Below are positions 21,297-30,753 of a stretch of DNA of 64,000 nt, in pieces (position 1 is the first letter of the stretch; every line of letters starts with the position of its first letter). The notes below the pieces were generated by a model that did not search any database, was not told where the DNA came from, and worked only from the letters and a program-made list of their open reading frames with translations. This DNA is from Allostella sp. ATCC 35155 (GTDB taxonomy: Bacteria; Pseudomonadota; Alphaproteobacteria; ATCC43930; Allostellaceae). The DNA lies in the NCBI GenBank assembly GCA_006738865.1, contig AP019701.1, positions 5,033,974-5,097,973 of the forward strand, given 5' to 3'. The position numbers and the translations under genes were made by a program.

Positions 21297-22346
21297 TCAG
21301 CGCTGGATGCCGACCCGGAACACCGACTGCGGCCGCGCGGGGGTTCCCGGCATGCCCAGACCCAGCATCCCCGCGACGCCGGCACAGTCGGGGTCGCCGG
21401 CCGTCGACTGGCAGCCCGCCGGCGTGCCCGGGGTATTGATGTCCACGTTCGAGGTCGCGAGCAGGGCCCGCAGGTCGATCACCACGACGTTCGCCGCGGT
21501 GTCGAACTCCGCAAGCCGGATCCGGGCGCGGTTCGGAAATCCACAGCCCGGCGGGGCGTAGGGTCCGGGTCCGTAGGACGTGCACTCCGCGCCGCCGATA
21601 TGGACCGGAAAGCCGTAGGCGGCAGGCATTGTCGGATATGCCGGGATCACGGGATAGGCGGTGCCGGCGGGATACGGCGCGGCGCTGGCCGGCGGGTAGG
21701 TGCCGAACGGCTGGCCCGACGTCGCCATGTCGAGCTTGAGGAAGCGGAAGCCCCCTGGCGCCGGCCAGGCGAGATCCGGGTCGTTCAGGGGCGAGGCCGC
21801 CATGGCAGGCGCGCCGACATTGAGCGGCTGCGGCACCCCGAGGGAAAATTCGATGCCACGATAGCGCCCGGGCGGGACTGCTCCCGTCACGGTCTGTCGC
21901 GTCTCGATCGTGCCGCCGGCGCACGGACCCTGGCCATTCTCGAAGTCGAGCAGCGCGACATCCCGATATTGCCAGCGCCCATCCTCCACGAGCCGCATAG
22001 GCACCGCACGGCCCGCCTCGTCGATGAGCGCCACCTCGGAAAGGTAGAGGCGAAGATCGAGCGGCAGGATGGTCGAGCCGGAGACGCCGATGCCGGGATA
22101 GGTGCTGCCGCACTGGAACGGCGCGCCGCCGACGACCGCCACGAACCGGATCGTGTGGATGCCTTCTCCCGGCACGCCGGACGATGCCGGCACGTTGCCC
22201 GGCGTACGCCACCGCGCCTGCTGCGTGGCCGGGTCGAGGGTGACGGAGGCTTCGCCGGTGAGATCGCCGGTGGGCGGCGGGGTCTCGCAGGCCGCCGCCA
22301 GCAGAACGACGGTGGCGGCGGCTAGGGTGGCGAATACGCGCTCCAT
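21297..22346 (-). CDS. MbnP-like lipoprotein (TIGR04052, metallo-mystery-pair four-Cys family)
   Basis: A 349-residue predicted lipoprotein: a hydrophobic leader ends in L-A-A-A-C. It matches the MbnP pattern: F-V-A-V-V-G-G-A-P-F-Q-C-G, a central V-A-L-L-D-F-E-N-G-Q-G-P-C, then S-L-G-V-P, S-P-L-N, and G-C-G-F-P-N-R near the C-terminus. MbnP proteins are periplasmic copper-binding partners of the di-heme enzyme MbnH. Departures are a long Pro/Tyr/Ala-rich loop around residues 220-245 and A-W-P-A-P-G-G-F where relatives have a W-x-W. No MbnH gene is in the window. GGAG six bases upstream supports ATG 22346. Confidence 0.8.
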   Translation of the reverse strand: MERVFATLAAATVVLLAAACETPPPTGDLTGEASVTLDPATQQARWRTPGNVPASSGVPGEGIHTIRFVAVVGGAPFQCGSTYPGIGVSGSTILPLDLRLYLSEVALIDEAGRAVPMRLVEDGRWQYRDVALLDFENGQGPCAGGTIETRQTVTGAVPPGRYRGIEFSLGVPQPLNVGAPAMAASPLNDPDLAWPAPGGFRFLKLDMATSGQPFGTYPPASAAPYPAGTAYPVIPAYPTMPAAYGFPVHIGGAECTSYGPGPYAPPGCGFPNRARIRLAEFDTAANVVVIDLRALLATSNVDINTPGTPAGCQSTAGDPDCAGVAGMLGLGMPGTPARPQSVFRVGIQR

Positions 22347-22458
22347 CTCGGTCTCCAGCAGCAGTGGTGGCGAGCGCCGAACGCACCCGGCTCCCGCCCG
22401 GTTCCCGATCACCCGCGCCCGGCGGTGCCCCGTCTGCGATATGCCGTCCGAGGGACGA

Positions 22459-22617
22459 CTACTGCGCCCGGGGTTCCTGCCCGACGCGCTTGTTCGCGAT
22501 CGGATCGCCGGTCGCCTCCTCGCCGACCATGTCGAAACGCGGCGTGCTGCACGCCGCGACCGAAAGGGCCGCGAGAGAGAAGACGAGAAACAGGGTTCCG
22601 CGAACCGCCTTTGCCAT
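22459..22617 (-). CDS. small predicted lipoprotein downstream of metK
   Basis: A 52-residue protein: basic start M-A-K-A-V-R, hydrophobic segment, lipobox-like L-S-V-A-A-C, then a short hydrophilic tail ending E-P-R-A-Q. The mature chain would be about 30 residues. Its ATG shares one base with the metK stop (TGATG), and a GGGAG inside the last metK codons sits seven bases upstream, so translation is coupled to metK. The frame could start earlier (22662), but that would begin inside metK with no ribosome site. The function is unknown. Confidence 0.7.
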   Translation of the reverse strand: MAKAVRGTLFLVFSLAALSVAACSTPRFDMVGEEATGDPIANKRVGQEPRAQ

Positions 22618-23783
22618 CACATCGCTCCCTTGATCGCCTCCACCAGGTCGAGGCGTTCCCACGAGAAGCCGCCGTCGGCATCGGGCGCCCGTCCGAAATG
22701 CCCGTACGCTGCGGTGCGGGCATAGATCGGCCGGTTCAGGCTGAGCTTCTCCCGGATGCCGCGCGGCGACAGATCGACGATAGAAGGCAGAATCGTGGCC
22801 AGACGTTCCTCGTGTTCCACTCCGGTCCCGTAGGTATCGACATAGACCGACAGCGGCTTGGAAATGCCGATCGCGTAGGAGAGCTGGATCGCGCAGCGCT
22901 CGGCCAGACCGGCGGCCACCACGTTCTTGGCGAGGTAGCGCGCCGCATAGGCGGCCGACCGGTCGACCTTGGTGGGATCCTTGCCGGAGAAGGCGCCGCC
23001 GCCATGGGGTGCCGCGCCGCCATAGGTGTCAACGATGATCTTGCGCCCCGTCAGGCCGCAATCGCCGTCCGGACCGCCGATGACGAAGCGCCCGGTGGGG
23101 TTCACATAGAACTCGTCCTCGCTGCACATCCAGCCCTGCGGCAGGCAGTTGAGGACGTGCGGCCGCACGATTTCGCGGACTTCGGCCTGCTCCAGGTGGG
23201 CGGCATGCTGGGTCGAGACGACGACGGATGTCGCGCGGACCGGGCGGCCGTTCTCGTAGAGCAGGGTCACCTGGCTCTTGGCGTCGGGACCGAGGCCGGG
23301 GGCGGCGCCGGAGTGGCGCGCCTCCGCCAGCGAGCGCAGGATGGCATGTGCGTAGTGGATGGGCGCCGGCATCAGGTGCTCGGTCTCGCGGCATGCGTAG
23401 CCGAACATGATGCCCTGGTCGCCCGCCCCTTCGTCCTTGTTGCCGGCAGCGTCGACGCCGACGGCGATGTCGACCGACTGGGCATGGACGAGGACGTCGA
23501 CCTTGGCATGCTTCCAGTGGAAGCCTTCCTGCTCGTAGCCGATGTCCTTGATGGCGGCGCGCGCCGTCTCCTCGAGCATCGCCGGGGTGATCGCGGCCGG
23601 ACCGCGCACCTCGCCGGCGAGCACGATGTGGTTGGTCGTGGCCAGCGTCTCCACCGCCACCCGCGCCTGCGGGTCGTGGCTGAGATAGAGGTCGACGATG
23701 GCGTCGGAGATGCGGTCGCAGACCTTGTCGGGATGGCCTTCGGCGACCGATTCGCTGGTGAACAGATAGGAACCGCGGGGCAC
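22617..23783 (-). CDS. metK: S-adenosylmethionine synthetase
   Basis: A 388-residue MetK making SAM from methionine and ATP. It begins [15 protein letters not shown] (methionine/ATP site) and later has [18 protein letters not shown] and the glycine-rich [14 protein letters not shown] 23783 is chosen because the conserved N-terminus begins there and a GAGG lies about nine bases upstream. The frame upstream is open but not conserved. The 76-bp leader to the XRE gene has a TTGACG (minus strand, 23844-23849) without a good -10; no SAM riboswitch was recognised. Confidence 0.97.
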   Translation of the reverse strand: MPRGSYLFTSESVAEGHPDKVCDRISDAIVDLYLSHDPQARVAVETLATTNHIVLAGEVRGPAAITPAMLEETARAAIKDIGYEQEGFHWKHAKVDVLVHAQSVDIAVGVDAAGNKDEGAGDQGIMFGYACRETEHLMPAPIHYAHAILRSLAEARHSGAAPGLGPDAKSQVTLLYENGRPVRATSVVVSTQHAAHLEQAEVREIVRPHVLNCLPQGWMCSEDEFYVNPTGRFVIGGPDGDCGLTGRKIIVDTYGGAAPHGGGAFSGKDPTKVDRSAAYAARYLAKNVVAAGLAERCAIQLSYAIGISKPLSVYVDTYGTGVEHEERLATILPSIVDLSPRGIREKLSLNRPIYARTAAYGHFGRAPDADGGFSWERLDLVEAIKGAM

Positions 23784-23859
23784 GGGAAGACGCCTCGTCT
23801 GGGGAAAGGACAGCCCCGCGTTCGTGCCGCCCCCCGCCGCCCCCGTCAAGCGGTTTCGG

Positions 23860-24333
23860 TCAGATCGAAGGCGTCTGGTCGGCGACGGCCAGAGACTTGG
23901 TCAATTCGAAGAGGCGTTTGCGGACCCCGTTGTCCGGAATGCGATAATAGGCGCGCACGAGGTCCATGGTCTCGCGCTTGGCCAACGGGTCCGGCTCGTA
24001 GGCCGCAGCGGTCGAGGCCGAGAGCCCGCGCCGCGCCCGCGAAGTCGGCCCGAGGGCCGCTTCCGGCATTTCCTCGAAGAAGTACGCGATCGGCACGTCC
24101 AAAACGCGCGAGAGGTCGAAGAGGCGGCTGGCGCCGATCCGGTTGGCGCCACGCTCGTACTTCTGCACCTGCTGGAAGGTGAGGCCCAGGGCGGCACCCA
24201 GCTTCTCCTGGCTCAGCCCCAACTCGACCCGGCGCTTGCGGACCCGCTGTCCGACATGGACGTCGATCGGATCGGGAGCATCCGCCTTGATCCGGGTGGG
24301 GCCTTTGCGCGGTCCGCGCGGAGTTTCTGCCAT
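23860..24333 (-). CDS. phrR: XRE-family transcriptional regulator, PhrR-like
   Basis: A 157-residue DNA-binding protein. The helix-turn-helix spans about residues 27-80 ([29 protein letters not shown]). The position between lnt and metK is conserved in alphaproteobacteria; in Sinorhizobium the homologue is the acid-induced regulator PhrR next to actA (lnt). ATG 24333 is the first methionine at the conserved start. Its own promoter carries an inverted repeat over the -10, which suggests autoregulation. The gene symbol is assigned by similarity and context. Confidence 0.85.
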   Translation of the reverse strand: MAETPRGPRKGPTRIKADAPDPIDVHVGQRVRKRRVELGLSQEKLGAALGLTFQQVQKYERGANRIGASRLFDLSRVLDVPIAYFFEEMPEAALGPTSRARRGLSASTAAAYEPDPLAKRETMDLVRAYYRIPDNGVRKRLFELTKSLAVADQTPSI

Positions 24334-24365
24334 GTCGATGCCTGGAAAGCCGGATGAGAGGGACA

Positions 24366-24381
24366 ACCTACTGGTGTAGGT
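24366..24381. promoter_or_regulatory. inverted repeat operator candidate upstream of the XRE regulator
   Basis: ACCTAC - TGGT - GTAGGT is a perfect 6-bp inverted repeat with a 4-base centre, 33 bases upstream of the XRE gene start. It overlaps the predicted -10 box of that gene's promoter, where a bound repressor would block transcription. The palindromic form suits a dimeric XRE protein; autoregulation is inferred. Confidence 0.5.
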
Positions 24382-24405
24382 ATGGGCGCGCGCCCGATCC
24401 GTCAA
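24377..24405 (-). promoter_or_regulatory. predicted sigma-70 promoter of the XRE-metK transcript
   Basis: On the minus strand, TTGACG (24405-24400) is followed after exactly 17 bases by TACCTA (24382-24377). The spacer contains the palindrome GGGCGCGCGCCC (24384-24395). Transcription would begin near 24370, leaving a leader of about 37 nt. This lies in the 86-bp gap after lnt, so the regulator and metK can be expressed independently of the upstream operon. Confidence 0.55.
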
Positions 24406-24419
24406 CGGTTCCCTTGATG

Positions 24420-26006
24420 TCAATCCTGTAATGCTGCTGGCCGGCGGCGCCGTAGGAGGAACGCCGAGAGGAAGCCCAGGGCCACCATCGACAGTGGAAT
24501 GGACTGCCCGAATCGCCCGAACGCGGTGGGATCTGCAGCCTGGGGCAACTCGACGTCGAGGACGCCGACAGCGTCCAGCCCGAGCCGTCCGCGCGTGCGG
24601 CCGAAGGCATCGAAGACTGCGGAGATGCCGTTGTTGGCCGACCGCACGACCGGCAGCCCTTCCTCCACGGCACGGGCCCGGGCGATCTCCAGATGCTGGT
24701 AGGGGCCGGCCGTGCGGCCGTACCAGCCGTCGTTGGTCAGGTTCAGGAGCCAGCTCGGGCGCTGCCCGCTCTCGACGACCTCGGCAGGGAAGAGCACCTC
24801 GTAGCAGATGAGCGGACCCACCGGCGGCAATCCGGGAAGCGTCAGCGTGCGCGGTCCGGGCCCGGCGGAGAAGTCGATGGAGCCGGCGGTCACCTTGGAC
24901 ATGCCGAGGCGCCCGAGCACCGCGCGCATCGGCAGGTATTCCCCGAACGGCACGAGGTGCGCCTTGTCATAGCTGGCGAGCACGCGGCCGGTCCCGTCGA
25001 GCGCCTGGACCGCGTTCCACACCTGCGGCGGATCGGTCGGCTGCGGCGTGGTGCGGTTCGTCCCCGTCAAGAGAAGGCCGCCGGCCGGAACCGCGGTGGC
25101 GAGCGCGGCGCGGCGGCTGGCGTCCCGGTCGAGGAACGAGGGGCCTGCCGTCTCCGGCCAGACGACGTGCGTCACCGCGTCGAAGCCAGGGGCGCGGGAG
25201 AGTTCGAGATGCCGTTGGAGAATGGCGTCACGGGCGCCCGGTCGCCACTTCAGCTCCTGCGGGATCGAGGCCTGGACCAGTCGCAGGCGCACCCCCGGCA
25301 CGGTTCCGTCGGGCGCATCGACGAGCCGCAGGAAACCGAACGCGAGAAGCACCGCAACCGCCACGGCCCCGGCAAGCAGCGGCAGCCAGCGGCCCCGGGC
25401 GGCACGGTCGGCGAGCGCGGCGGGGGCTGCCGCCGCGAAGACCGCGACCATGCCGAGGCCCTGGATGCCGACGACCGACGCGGCCTGCAGCGTCGCATCG
25501 GTCACCCCCCAGACCTGGCCGACGAGGTTCCAGGGGAATCCCGAGAAGGCCCAGACCCGCACCCACTCGCCGAGACCCCATCCCGCCGCGAGGGCGAGAA
25601 TGCGGGGCCAGCCGCGCGGTGCGACCATCCAGGCGGCCCAGGTCGCCAGGCCGGTGGCGCCGGCCAGCAGCGCCGGCAGTCCCGTCACGGTGAACGGCAG
25701 CAGCCACCAGAAGCTGGCGATGTCGACGAAGAGGGCGGCCGCGATCCAGTAGAGGCTGACCGTCAGGTAGCCGAACCCGAACCACCAGCCGAGCCAGAAG
25801 GCCTGACGCGGGCGATGCGCGCCGTCGAGGAGCCAGACGAGGCCGGTGAACGCGACGACCAGCGCCGGCAGGCCGTAGAGCGGAGGCAGCGCCAGCGCGC
25901 CCGTCGCGCCCAGACCGAAGGCACAGGCCCAGCGACGCCAGCCGCCGACCCCGCGCAGCCGGCTGGCGAGGCGAACCGGCCCCTCGGGCGGCGACAGCGC
26001 AGTCAA
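24420..26006 (-). CDS. lnt: apolipoprotein N-acyltransferase
   Basis: A 528-residue polytopic inner-membrane enzyme. Six to seven hydrophobic segments fill the first ~220 residues; the nitrilase-fold domain follows, with catalytic E285 (W-P-E-T), K348 (Y-D-K-A-H-L-V-P-F-G-E-Y) and C401 (L-I-C-Y-E-V-L-F), in register with the E. coli triad. It adds the third acyl chain to lipoproteins. No ATG is available at the right place; TTG 26006 overlaps the corC stop by 4 nt (TTGA) and gives the normal family length. The Sinorhizobium homologue is actA, needed for acid tolerance. Confidence 0.95.
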   Translation of the reverse strand: MTALSPPEGPVRLASRLRGVGGWRRWACAFGLGATGALALPPLYGLPALVVAFTGLVWLLDGAHRPRQAFWLGWWFGFGYLTVSLYWIAAALFVDIASFWWLLPFTVTGLPALLAGATGLATWAAWMVAPRGWPRILALAAGWGLGEWVRVWAFSGFPWNLVGQVWGVTDATLQAASVVGIQGLGMVAVFAAAAPAALADRAARGRWLPLLAGAVAVAVLLAFGFLRLVDAPDGTVPGVRLRLVQASIPQELKWRPGARDAILQRHLELSRAPGFDAVTHVVWPETAGPSFLDRDASRRAALATAVPAGGLLLTGTNRTTPQPTDPPQVWNAVQALDGTGRVLASYDKAHLVPFGEYLPMRAVLGRLGMSKVTAGSIDFSAGPGPRTLTLPGLPPVGPLICYEVLFPAEVVESGQRPSWLLNLTNDGWYGRTAGPYQHLEIARARAVEEGLPVVRSANNGISAVFDAFGRTRGRLGLDAVGVLDVELPQAADPTAFGRFGQSIPLSMVALGFLSAFLLRRRRPAALQD

Positions 26007-26905
26007 GCGCCGTCCGGCTCCACGGCCAGCCGCCGCACCCGCAGGCGGCGGATGCGGCGCGGATCGGCATCCAGGATTTCGAACTCCGCCCCCGACTCGT
26101 GGGGGACCACCTCGCCACGCACGGGCACGCGCCCGGCGAAGGACGCGACGAGGCCGCCGATCGTGTCGACATCCTCCTCCTCGGCCTCCTCGCTCAGCGG
26201 AATGCCGGTGCGCGCCTCGACATCGATGGGCGAGGCCCGTCCGTCGACGAGAAAACTGCCGTCGGGCCGCTCGACGATCTCGGGCGGCGTCGTCACGACA
26301 TCGTGCTCGTCGTCGATCTCGCCCACGATCTCCTCGACGAGATCCTCGATCGTCACCAGACCGTCGATGCCGCCGAACTCGTCGACGACGAGTGCCATGT
26401 GGATGCGCGACAACCGCATCTGCTGCAGCAGGTCGAGCACACGGGTCGAGGGCGCGACGAACAGGACGCGGCGAACGAAATTCTCGATCCGGGGTGACTT
26501 TCCCGCCTCGAGGAACCCGAGCACGTCCTTGACGTGGACCATGCCGATCACCTCGTCGAGCGTGCCGCGATAGACCGGCAGGCGCGAATGCTGCTCCTCG
26601 GCGAAGCGATGGACCAGCTGGGCGAAGCTGATCGACGCATCGACGGCCACGATGTCGGCCCGCGGCACCGCCACATCCCGGGCCGTCTCGTCGCGCAGGC
26701 GCAGCACGTTGGCGATGAGCGTGCGCTCGTGCACGTCGCCCGGCCCCTCCTCCTGCGATCGCTCCTCGATCATGTCTGCGATCGAGGGCCCGGCGCCATT
26801 CTCCATCGGCCGGCTGCGCACGCCGCGCCACCAATCGCGCAGCCGCCGCAGGCGCGGCCGCTGTCCTCCGAAAGACAGACTAGGTCGACTGTCTCCGTCG
26901 CTCAT
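26003..26905 (-). CDS. corC: CorC/HlyC-family CBS-domain protein
   Basis: A 300-residue cytoplasmic protein. After a basic N-terminus it has E-R-T-L-I-A-N-V-L, two CBS domains (about 70-195; the second ends with V-D-E-F-G-G-I-D-G-L-V-T-I-E-D), and a C-terminal transporter-associated CorC_HlyC domain. Homologues are linked to Mg2+/Co2+ efflux. The order ybeY-corC-lnt is conserved in many Gram-negatives. ATG 26905 is preferred to the upstream TTG 26911; GGAGG lies about ten bases upstream, and the ybeY stop ends three bases before it. Confidence 0.92.
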   Translation of the reverse strand: MSDGDSRPSLSFGGQRPRLRRLRDWWRGVRSRPMENGAGPSIADMIEERSQEEGPGDVHERTLIANVLRLRDETARDVAVPRADIVAVDASISFAQLVHRFAEEQHSRLPVYRGTLDEVIGMVHVKDVLGFLEAGKSPRIENFVRRVLFVAPSTRVLDLLQQMRLSRIHMALVVDEFGGIDGLVTIEDLVEEIVGEIDDEHDVVTTPPEIVERPDGSFLVDGRASPIDVEARTGIPLSEEAEEEDVDTIGGLVASFAGRVPVRGEVVPHESGAEFEILDADPRRIRRLRVRRLAVEPDGA

Positions 26906-26907
26906 CG

Positions 26908-27366
26908 TCAAGCCGCCTCCTCATAAGGGTCGGCGATGCCCAGGGCCGCCAGGGCCCGGACTTCGAGCGGCTCCATCTCCGCCGCATCCTCCGCCGTCTC
27001 GTGGTCGTATCCCAGCAGGTGCAACGTGCCGTGGACGACCAGATGGGACAGATGGTCGTCCAGGCGCTTCCCGGCGGTGGCGGCCTCGCGGGCCGTCGTC
27101 TCGAAGGCGATGGCGATGTCGCCGAGCAGCTGCGGCTCGCCGGCCGCAAAGGACAGGACGTTCGTCGGCTTGTCCAAGCCGCGGTAGGTCAGATTGAGCC
27201 GCTGCAGGAGCGGATCGTCGGCCAGTGCGACCGCGAGCTCGGTGTCACCCGCCGGCGGCACCACGGCCAGCGCCGCCCGGACGGCGCGGCGAACCAGCCC
27301 ACGGGCATCGGGCACCGCCTCCCGCCACGGACGGTGGTCGATCCGGACGCCGATGCGCACCGCCAT
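26908..27366 (-). CDS. ybeY: endoribonuclease YbeY (rRNA maturation factor)
   Basis: A 152-residue zinc-dependent RNase used in 16S rRNA 3' maturation and ribosome quality control. The metal motif H-G-T-L-H-L-L-G-Y-D-H is at 112-122, giving H112, H116 and H122. The earlier segment T-N-V-L-S-F is also typical. It starts 12 bp after phoH ends, giving the common phoH-ybeY-corC order. Confidence 0.96.
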   Translation of the reverse strand: MAVRIGVRIDHRPWREAVPDARGLVRRAVRAALAVVPPAGDTELAVALADDPLLQRLNLTYRGLDKPTNVLSFAAGEPQLLGDIAIAFETTAREAATAGKRLDDHLSHLVVHGTLHLLGYDHETAEDAAEMEPLEVRALAALGIADPYEEAA

Positions 27367-27378
27367 TGCGAGGAGCCC

Positions 27379-28376
<998 letters not shown>

Positions 28377-28380
<4 letters not shown>

Positions 28381-29777
28381 GCGGCAGCGCCGATCGCCCG
28401 GGCCTCCTCCGCGTCCCGGGTCACGATGCGTCCGGCGAGGCTGTTCGGCCTGTGGTCGACGATTTCGACCTCGATCTCGGAACCGACCAGTCGCGTCGGT
28501 CCCTCGGCATGCACCGACTGGAGCCAGGGGGTCCGCCCCACGAGCTGCCCGGGGTGCCGGCCGGGCTTCTCGAACAGCACCGGCACGCGCCGCCCGATGG
28601 TCTCCCGGTTGAACGCGTCCTGCTGCCGGCGCAGGAGATCCTGCACGGCGGCAAGGCGATCCTGCTTCACGCCTTCCTCGACCTGCGGATCTTCGGCCGA
28701 CGCGGGCGTGCCCGGGCGTGGGCTGTACTTGAACGAGAATGCCTGGGCGAACCCGGTCCGCCGGATCAGATCGAGCGTCTCGGCGAAGTCGCGATCGGAC
28801 TCCCCGGGATAGCCGACGATGAAGTCGGACGAGAGGGCGACATCGGGGCGGGCCGCGCGCAGCCGCGCGACGATCGCATCGTACTGCGCCGCCGTGTGCC
28901 GCCGGTTCATCCGCGCCAGGATCCGATCGGAGCCCGACTGCACGGGCAGGTGCAGGAACGGCATCAGCTGCGGCACCTCGGCGTGGGCGGCGATCAGTTC
29001 ATCGTCCATGTCGCGCGGATGCGAGGTCGTATACCGGATGCGGGCGAGCCCCGGCACACCGTCCGCCAGGGCTCGGACGAGGCGTCCCAGGCCCCAGCTG
29101 CCCCCGCCGGGGCCGTCGCCATGCCAGGCGTTGACGTTCTGGCCGAGCAGCGTGATCTCTCGCGCGCCCAGCGCCACCAGCCGGCGGGCCTCCGTCAGGA
29201 TGTCGGTGGCGGGCCGGGAATACTCGGCCCCGCGGGTGTAGGGCACGACGCAGAAGGTGCAGAACTTGTCGCAGCCTTCCTGGATCGCGAGAAAGACCGA
29301 TACGTCCTGGGCGTGGGTCGCCTGCGGCAGGAAATCGAACTTCGGCTCGGCCGGAAACTCGGTCGCGACGATGCCCCGGCCGGGGCCGGCTCCGGGCCCG
29401 GCAGCCGCGCGGGTCGCCCGGGCGATCAGCTCGGGAAGCTGGTGATAGGCCTGCGGCCCGACGACGATGTCGACATGCGGAGCGCGCCGCACCACTTCAG
29501 CCCCTTCGGCCTGGGCGACGCAGCCGGCGACCGCCAGCAGCAGGTCGCCGCCCTCCGCCTGTCGCTGGGTCTTCAGCGGGCGCAGGCGTCCCAGTTCCGA
29601 ATAGACCTTCTCTCCTGCCTTCTCACGGATATGGCAGGTGTTGAGAATGACGAGATCCGCCTCGTCCGCAGAATGGGTGACCGAATAGCCGAGCGGCGCC
29701 AGGACATCCGCCATCCGGGCGGAGTCGTAGACGTTCATCTGGCAGCCGTAGGTCTTGACGTGAAGCTTCTTGGTCAA
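28377..29777 (-). CDS. miaB: tRNA-2-methylthio-N6-dimethylallyladenosine synthase
   Basis: A 466-residue radical-SAM methylthiotransferase that modifies A37 of tRNAs reading UNN codons. The N-terminal UPF0004 domain begins K-T-Y-G-C-Q-M-N and holds a [4Fe-4S] cluster through C12 plus the cysteines of L-N-T-C-H and V-A-G-C-V. The radical-SAM motif is C-D-K-F-C-T-F-C, and a C-terminal TRAM-like domain follows. TTG 29777 gives the conserved start; the ATG at 29876 coincides with the -35 box of a strong promoter and so cannot be used from that transcript. Confidence 0.95.
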
Positions 29778-29848
29778 TGCCGTGTCACCCCGTTCGCGCG
29801 GGTCATGCGCCCCATTCGGGCGATCCTCTTGGAACCGGGGTCTTTGCG

Positions 29849-29876
29849 ACCCTAGCATCGGTCGGAGGGCTGTCAA
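29849..29876 (-). promoter_or_regulatory. strong predicted promoter of the miaB-phoH-ybeY-corC-lnt operon
   Basis: On the minus strand, a perfect TTGACA (29876-29871) is followed after 16 bases by TAGGGT (29854-29849), and TG-C just before the -10 makes it an extended -10. Transcription would start near 29842, about 65 nt before the miaB TTG. The site lies in the 153-bp gap after olsA, which has no other visible content. Confidence 0.65.
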
Positions 29877-29930
29877 GTGACGCTTCCGCGAGGCCGGCGC
29901 AAGGCTCCCCGCCCAAGGGCCGATCGGCCG

Positions 29931-30749
29931 TCACGCCGGGGCGGGGGCGGCCGGCTGGTCGTCGGCGGACCAGCGCCCGGCCAGCGCGCGATCCATCCCG
30001 GCCACGATCTGGGCCCGGCAATGGGCCGCAAGCGCCTTGCGCGAACCGAAATCGTCGATGGTGACCGGCGGATGAAACTCGACCGCGACAGTACAATCGC
30101 CGAGGCCGGCCGCCTTCCACAGATGCCCGCCCAGATCCATGTCGCCGTACCACGCATAGAAGGGGCGCAAGCCATGGCCGAGCGGAATTCCGTCGAGCCG
30201 GACATAGGCGATCGTCACGGGCTGGACGACCAGGGGGCGGGCGGCGACCCGCCGCTCCGCGACCGCGAAGAGCGCGGTCTTGAACGGGAGAATGCGATTG
30301 CCGTCGCTGCTCGTGCCTTCGGGAAACAGGATGAGGTCGTCGCCGGCCTCCAGCCGGTTCGCGATCTCGTCCCGCTGCCCCGACACGCCGGCGCGCCGCT
30401 GGCGGTCGACGAAGACGGTGCGCTGCAGCTTGGCCAGCCAGCCGAACAGCGGCCAGCCGGCGACTTCGGCCTTGGCGACGAAACTCCCGCCGATGAGCGA
30501 GCCCAGCACGGCGATGTCGAGATAGGAGCAGTGGTTGACGACGAAGAGGGTCGGGTGACGACCGTTGCCTTCGCCATGGCGCTCGACCCGCATGCCCAGG
30601 ATGCGCAGGCAGATGCGGTGATAGAAGAGCGGCAATGCGACCGCCAGCCGTGGGCTGGTCCGCAGCGCCACCCACTGCACCGGCATCAGCAGCAGCGTGA
30701 ACAGGAGGTAGAGCGTCAGGCGGATGGTGGCCAGGACCGGCGAACCCAT
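29931..30749 (-). CDS. olsA: lyso-ornithine lipid acyltransferase (PlsC family)
   Basis: A 272-residue 1-acylglycerol-phosphate-acyltransferase-fold protein. An N-terminal membrane segment (L-Y-L-L-F-T-L-L-L) precedes the HX4D motif N-H-C-S-Y-L-D and the F-P-E-G-T motif. It lies directly after olsB with a 4-nt gap, so the specific assignment is OlsA, which adds the second fatty acid to lyso-ornithine lipid, rather than a general PlsC. GGAAGG eight bases upstream supports ATG 30749. Confidence 0.88.
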   Translation of the reverse strand: MGSPVLATIRLTLYLLFTLLLMPVQWVALRTSPRLAVALPLFYHRICLRILGMRVERHGEGNGRHPTLFVVNHCSYLDIAVLGSLIGGSFVAKAEVAGWPLFGWLAKLQRTVFVDRQRRAGVSGQRDEIANRLEAGDDLILFPEGTSSDGNRILPFKTALFAVAERRVAARPLVVQPVTIAYVRLDGIPLGHGLRPFYAWYGDMDLGGHLWKAAGLGDCTVAVEFHPPVTIDDFGSRKALAAHCRAQIVAGMDRALAGRWSADDQPAAPAPA

Positions 30750-30753
30750 GCCG

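Noticed and set aside
23784-23859. SAM riboswitch before metK
   Set aside because: The gap is 76 bp. It contains a GGGG...CCCC hairpin-like stretch but not the conserved core of any SAM riboswitch class that I can recognise.
29881-29936. Palindrome GGCCGATCGGCC at the end of olsA as a terminator or protein site
   Set aside because: A 12-bp GC palindrome is expected by chance in this base composition, it has no T tail, and it lies over the olsA stop.
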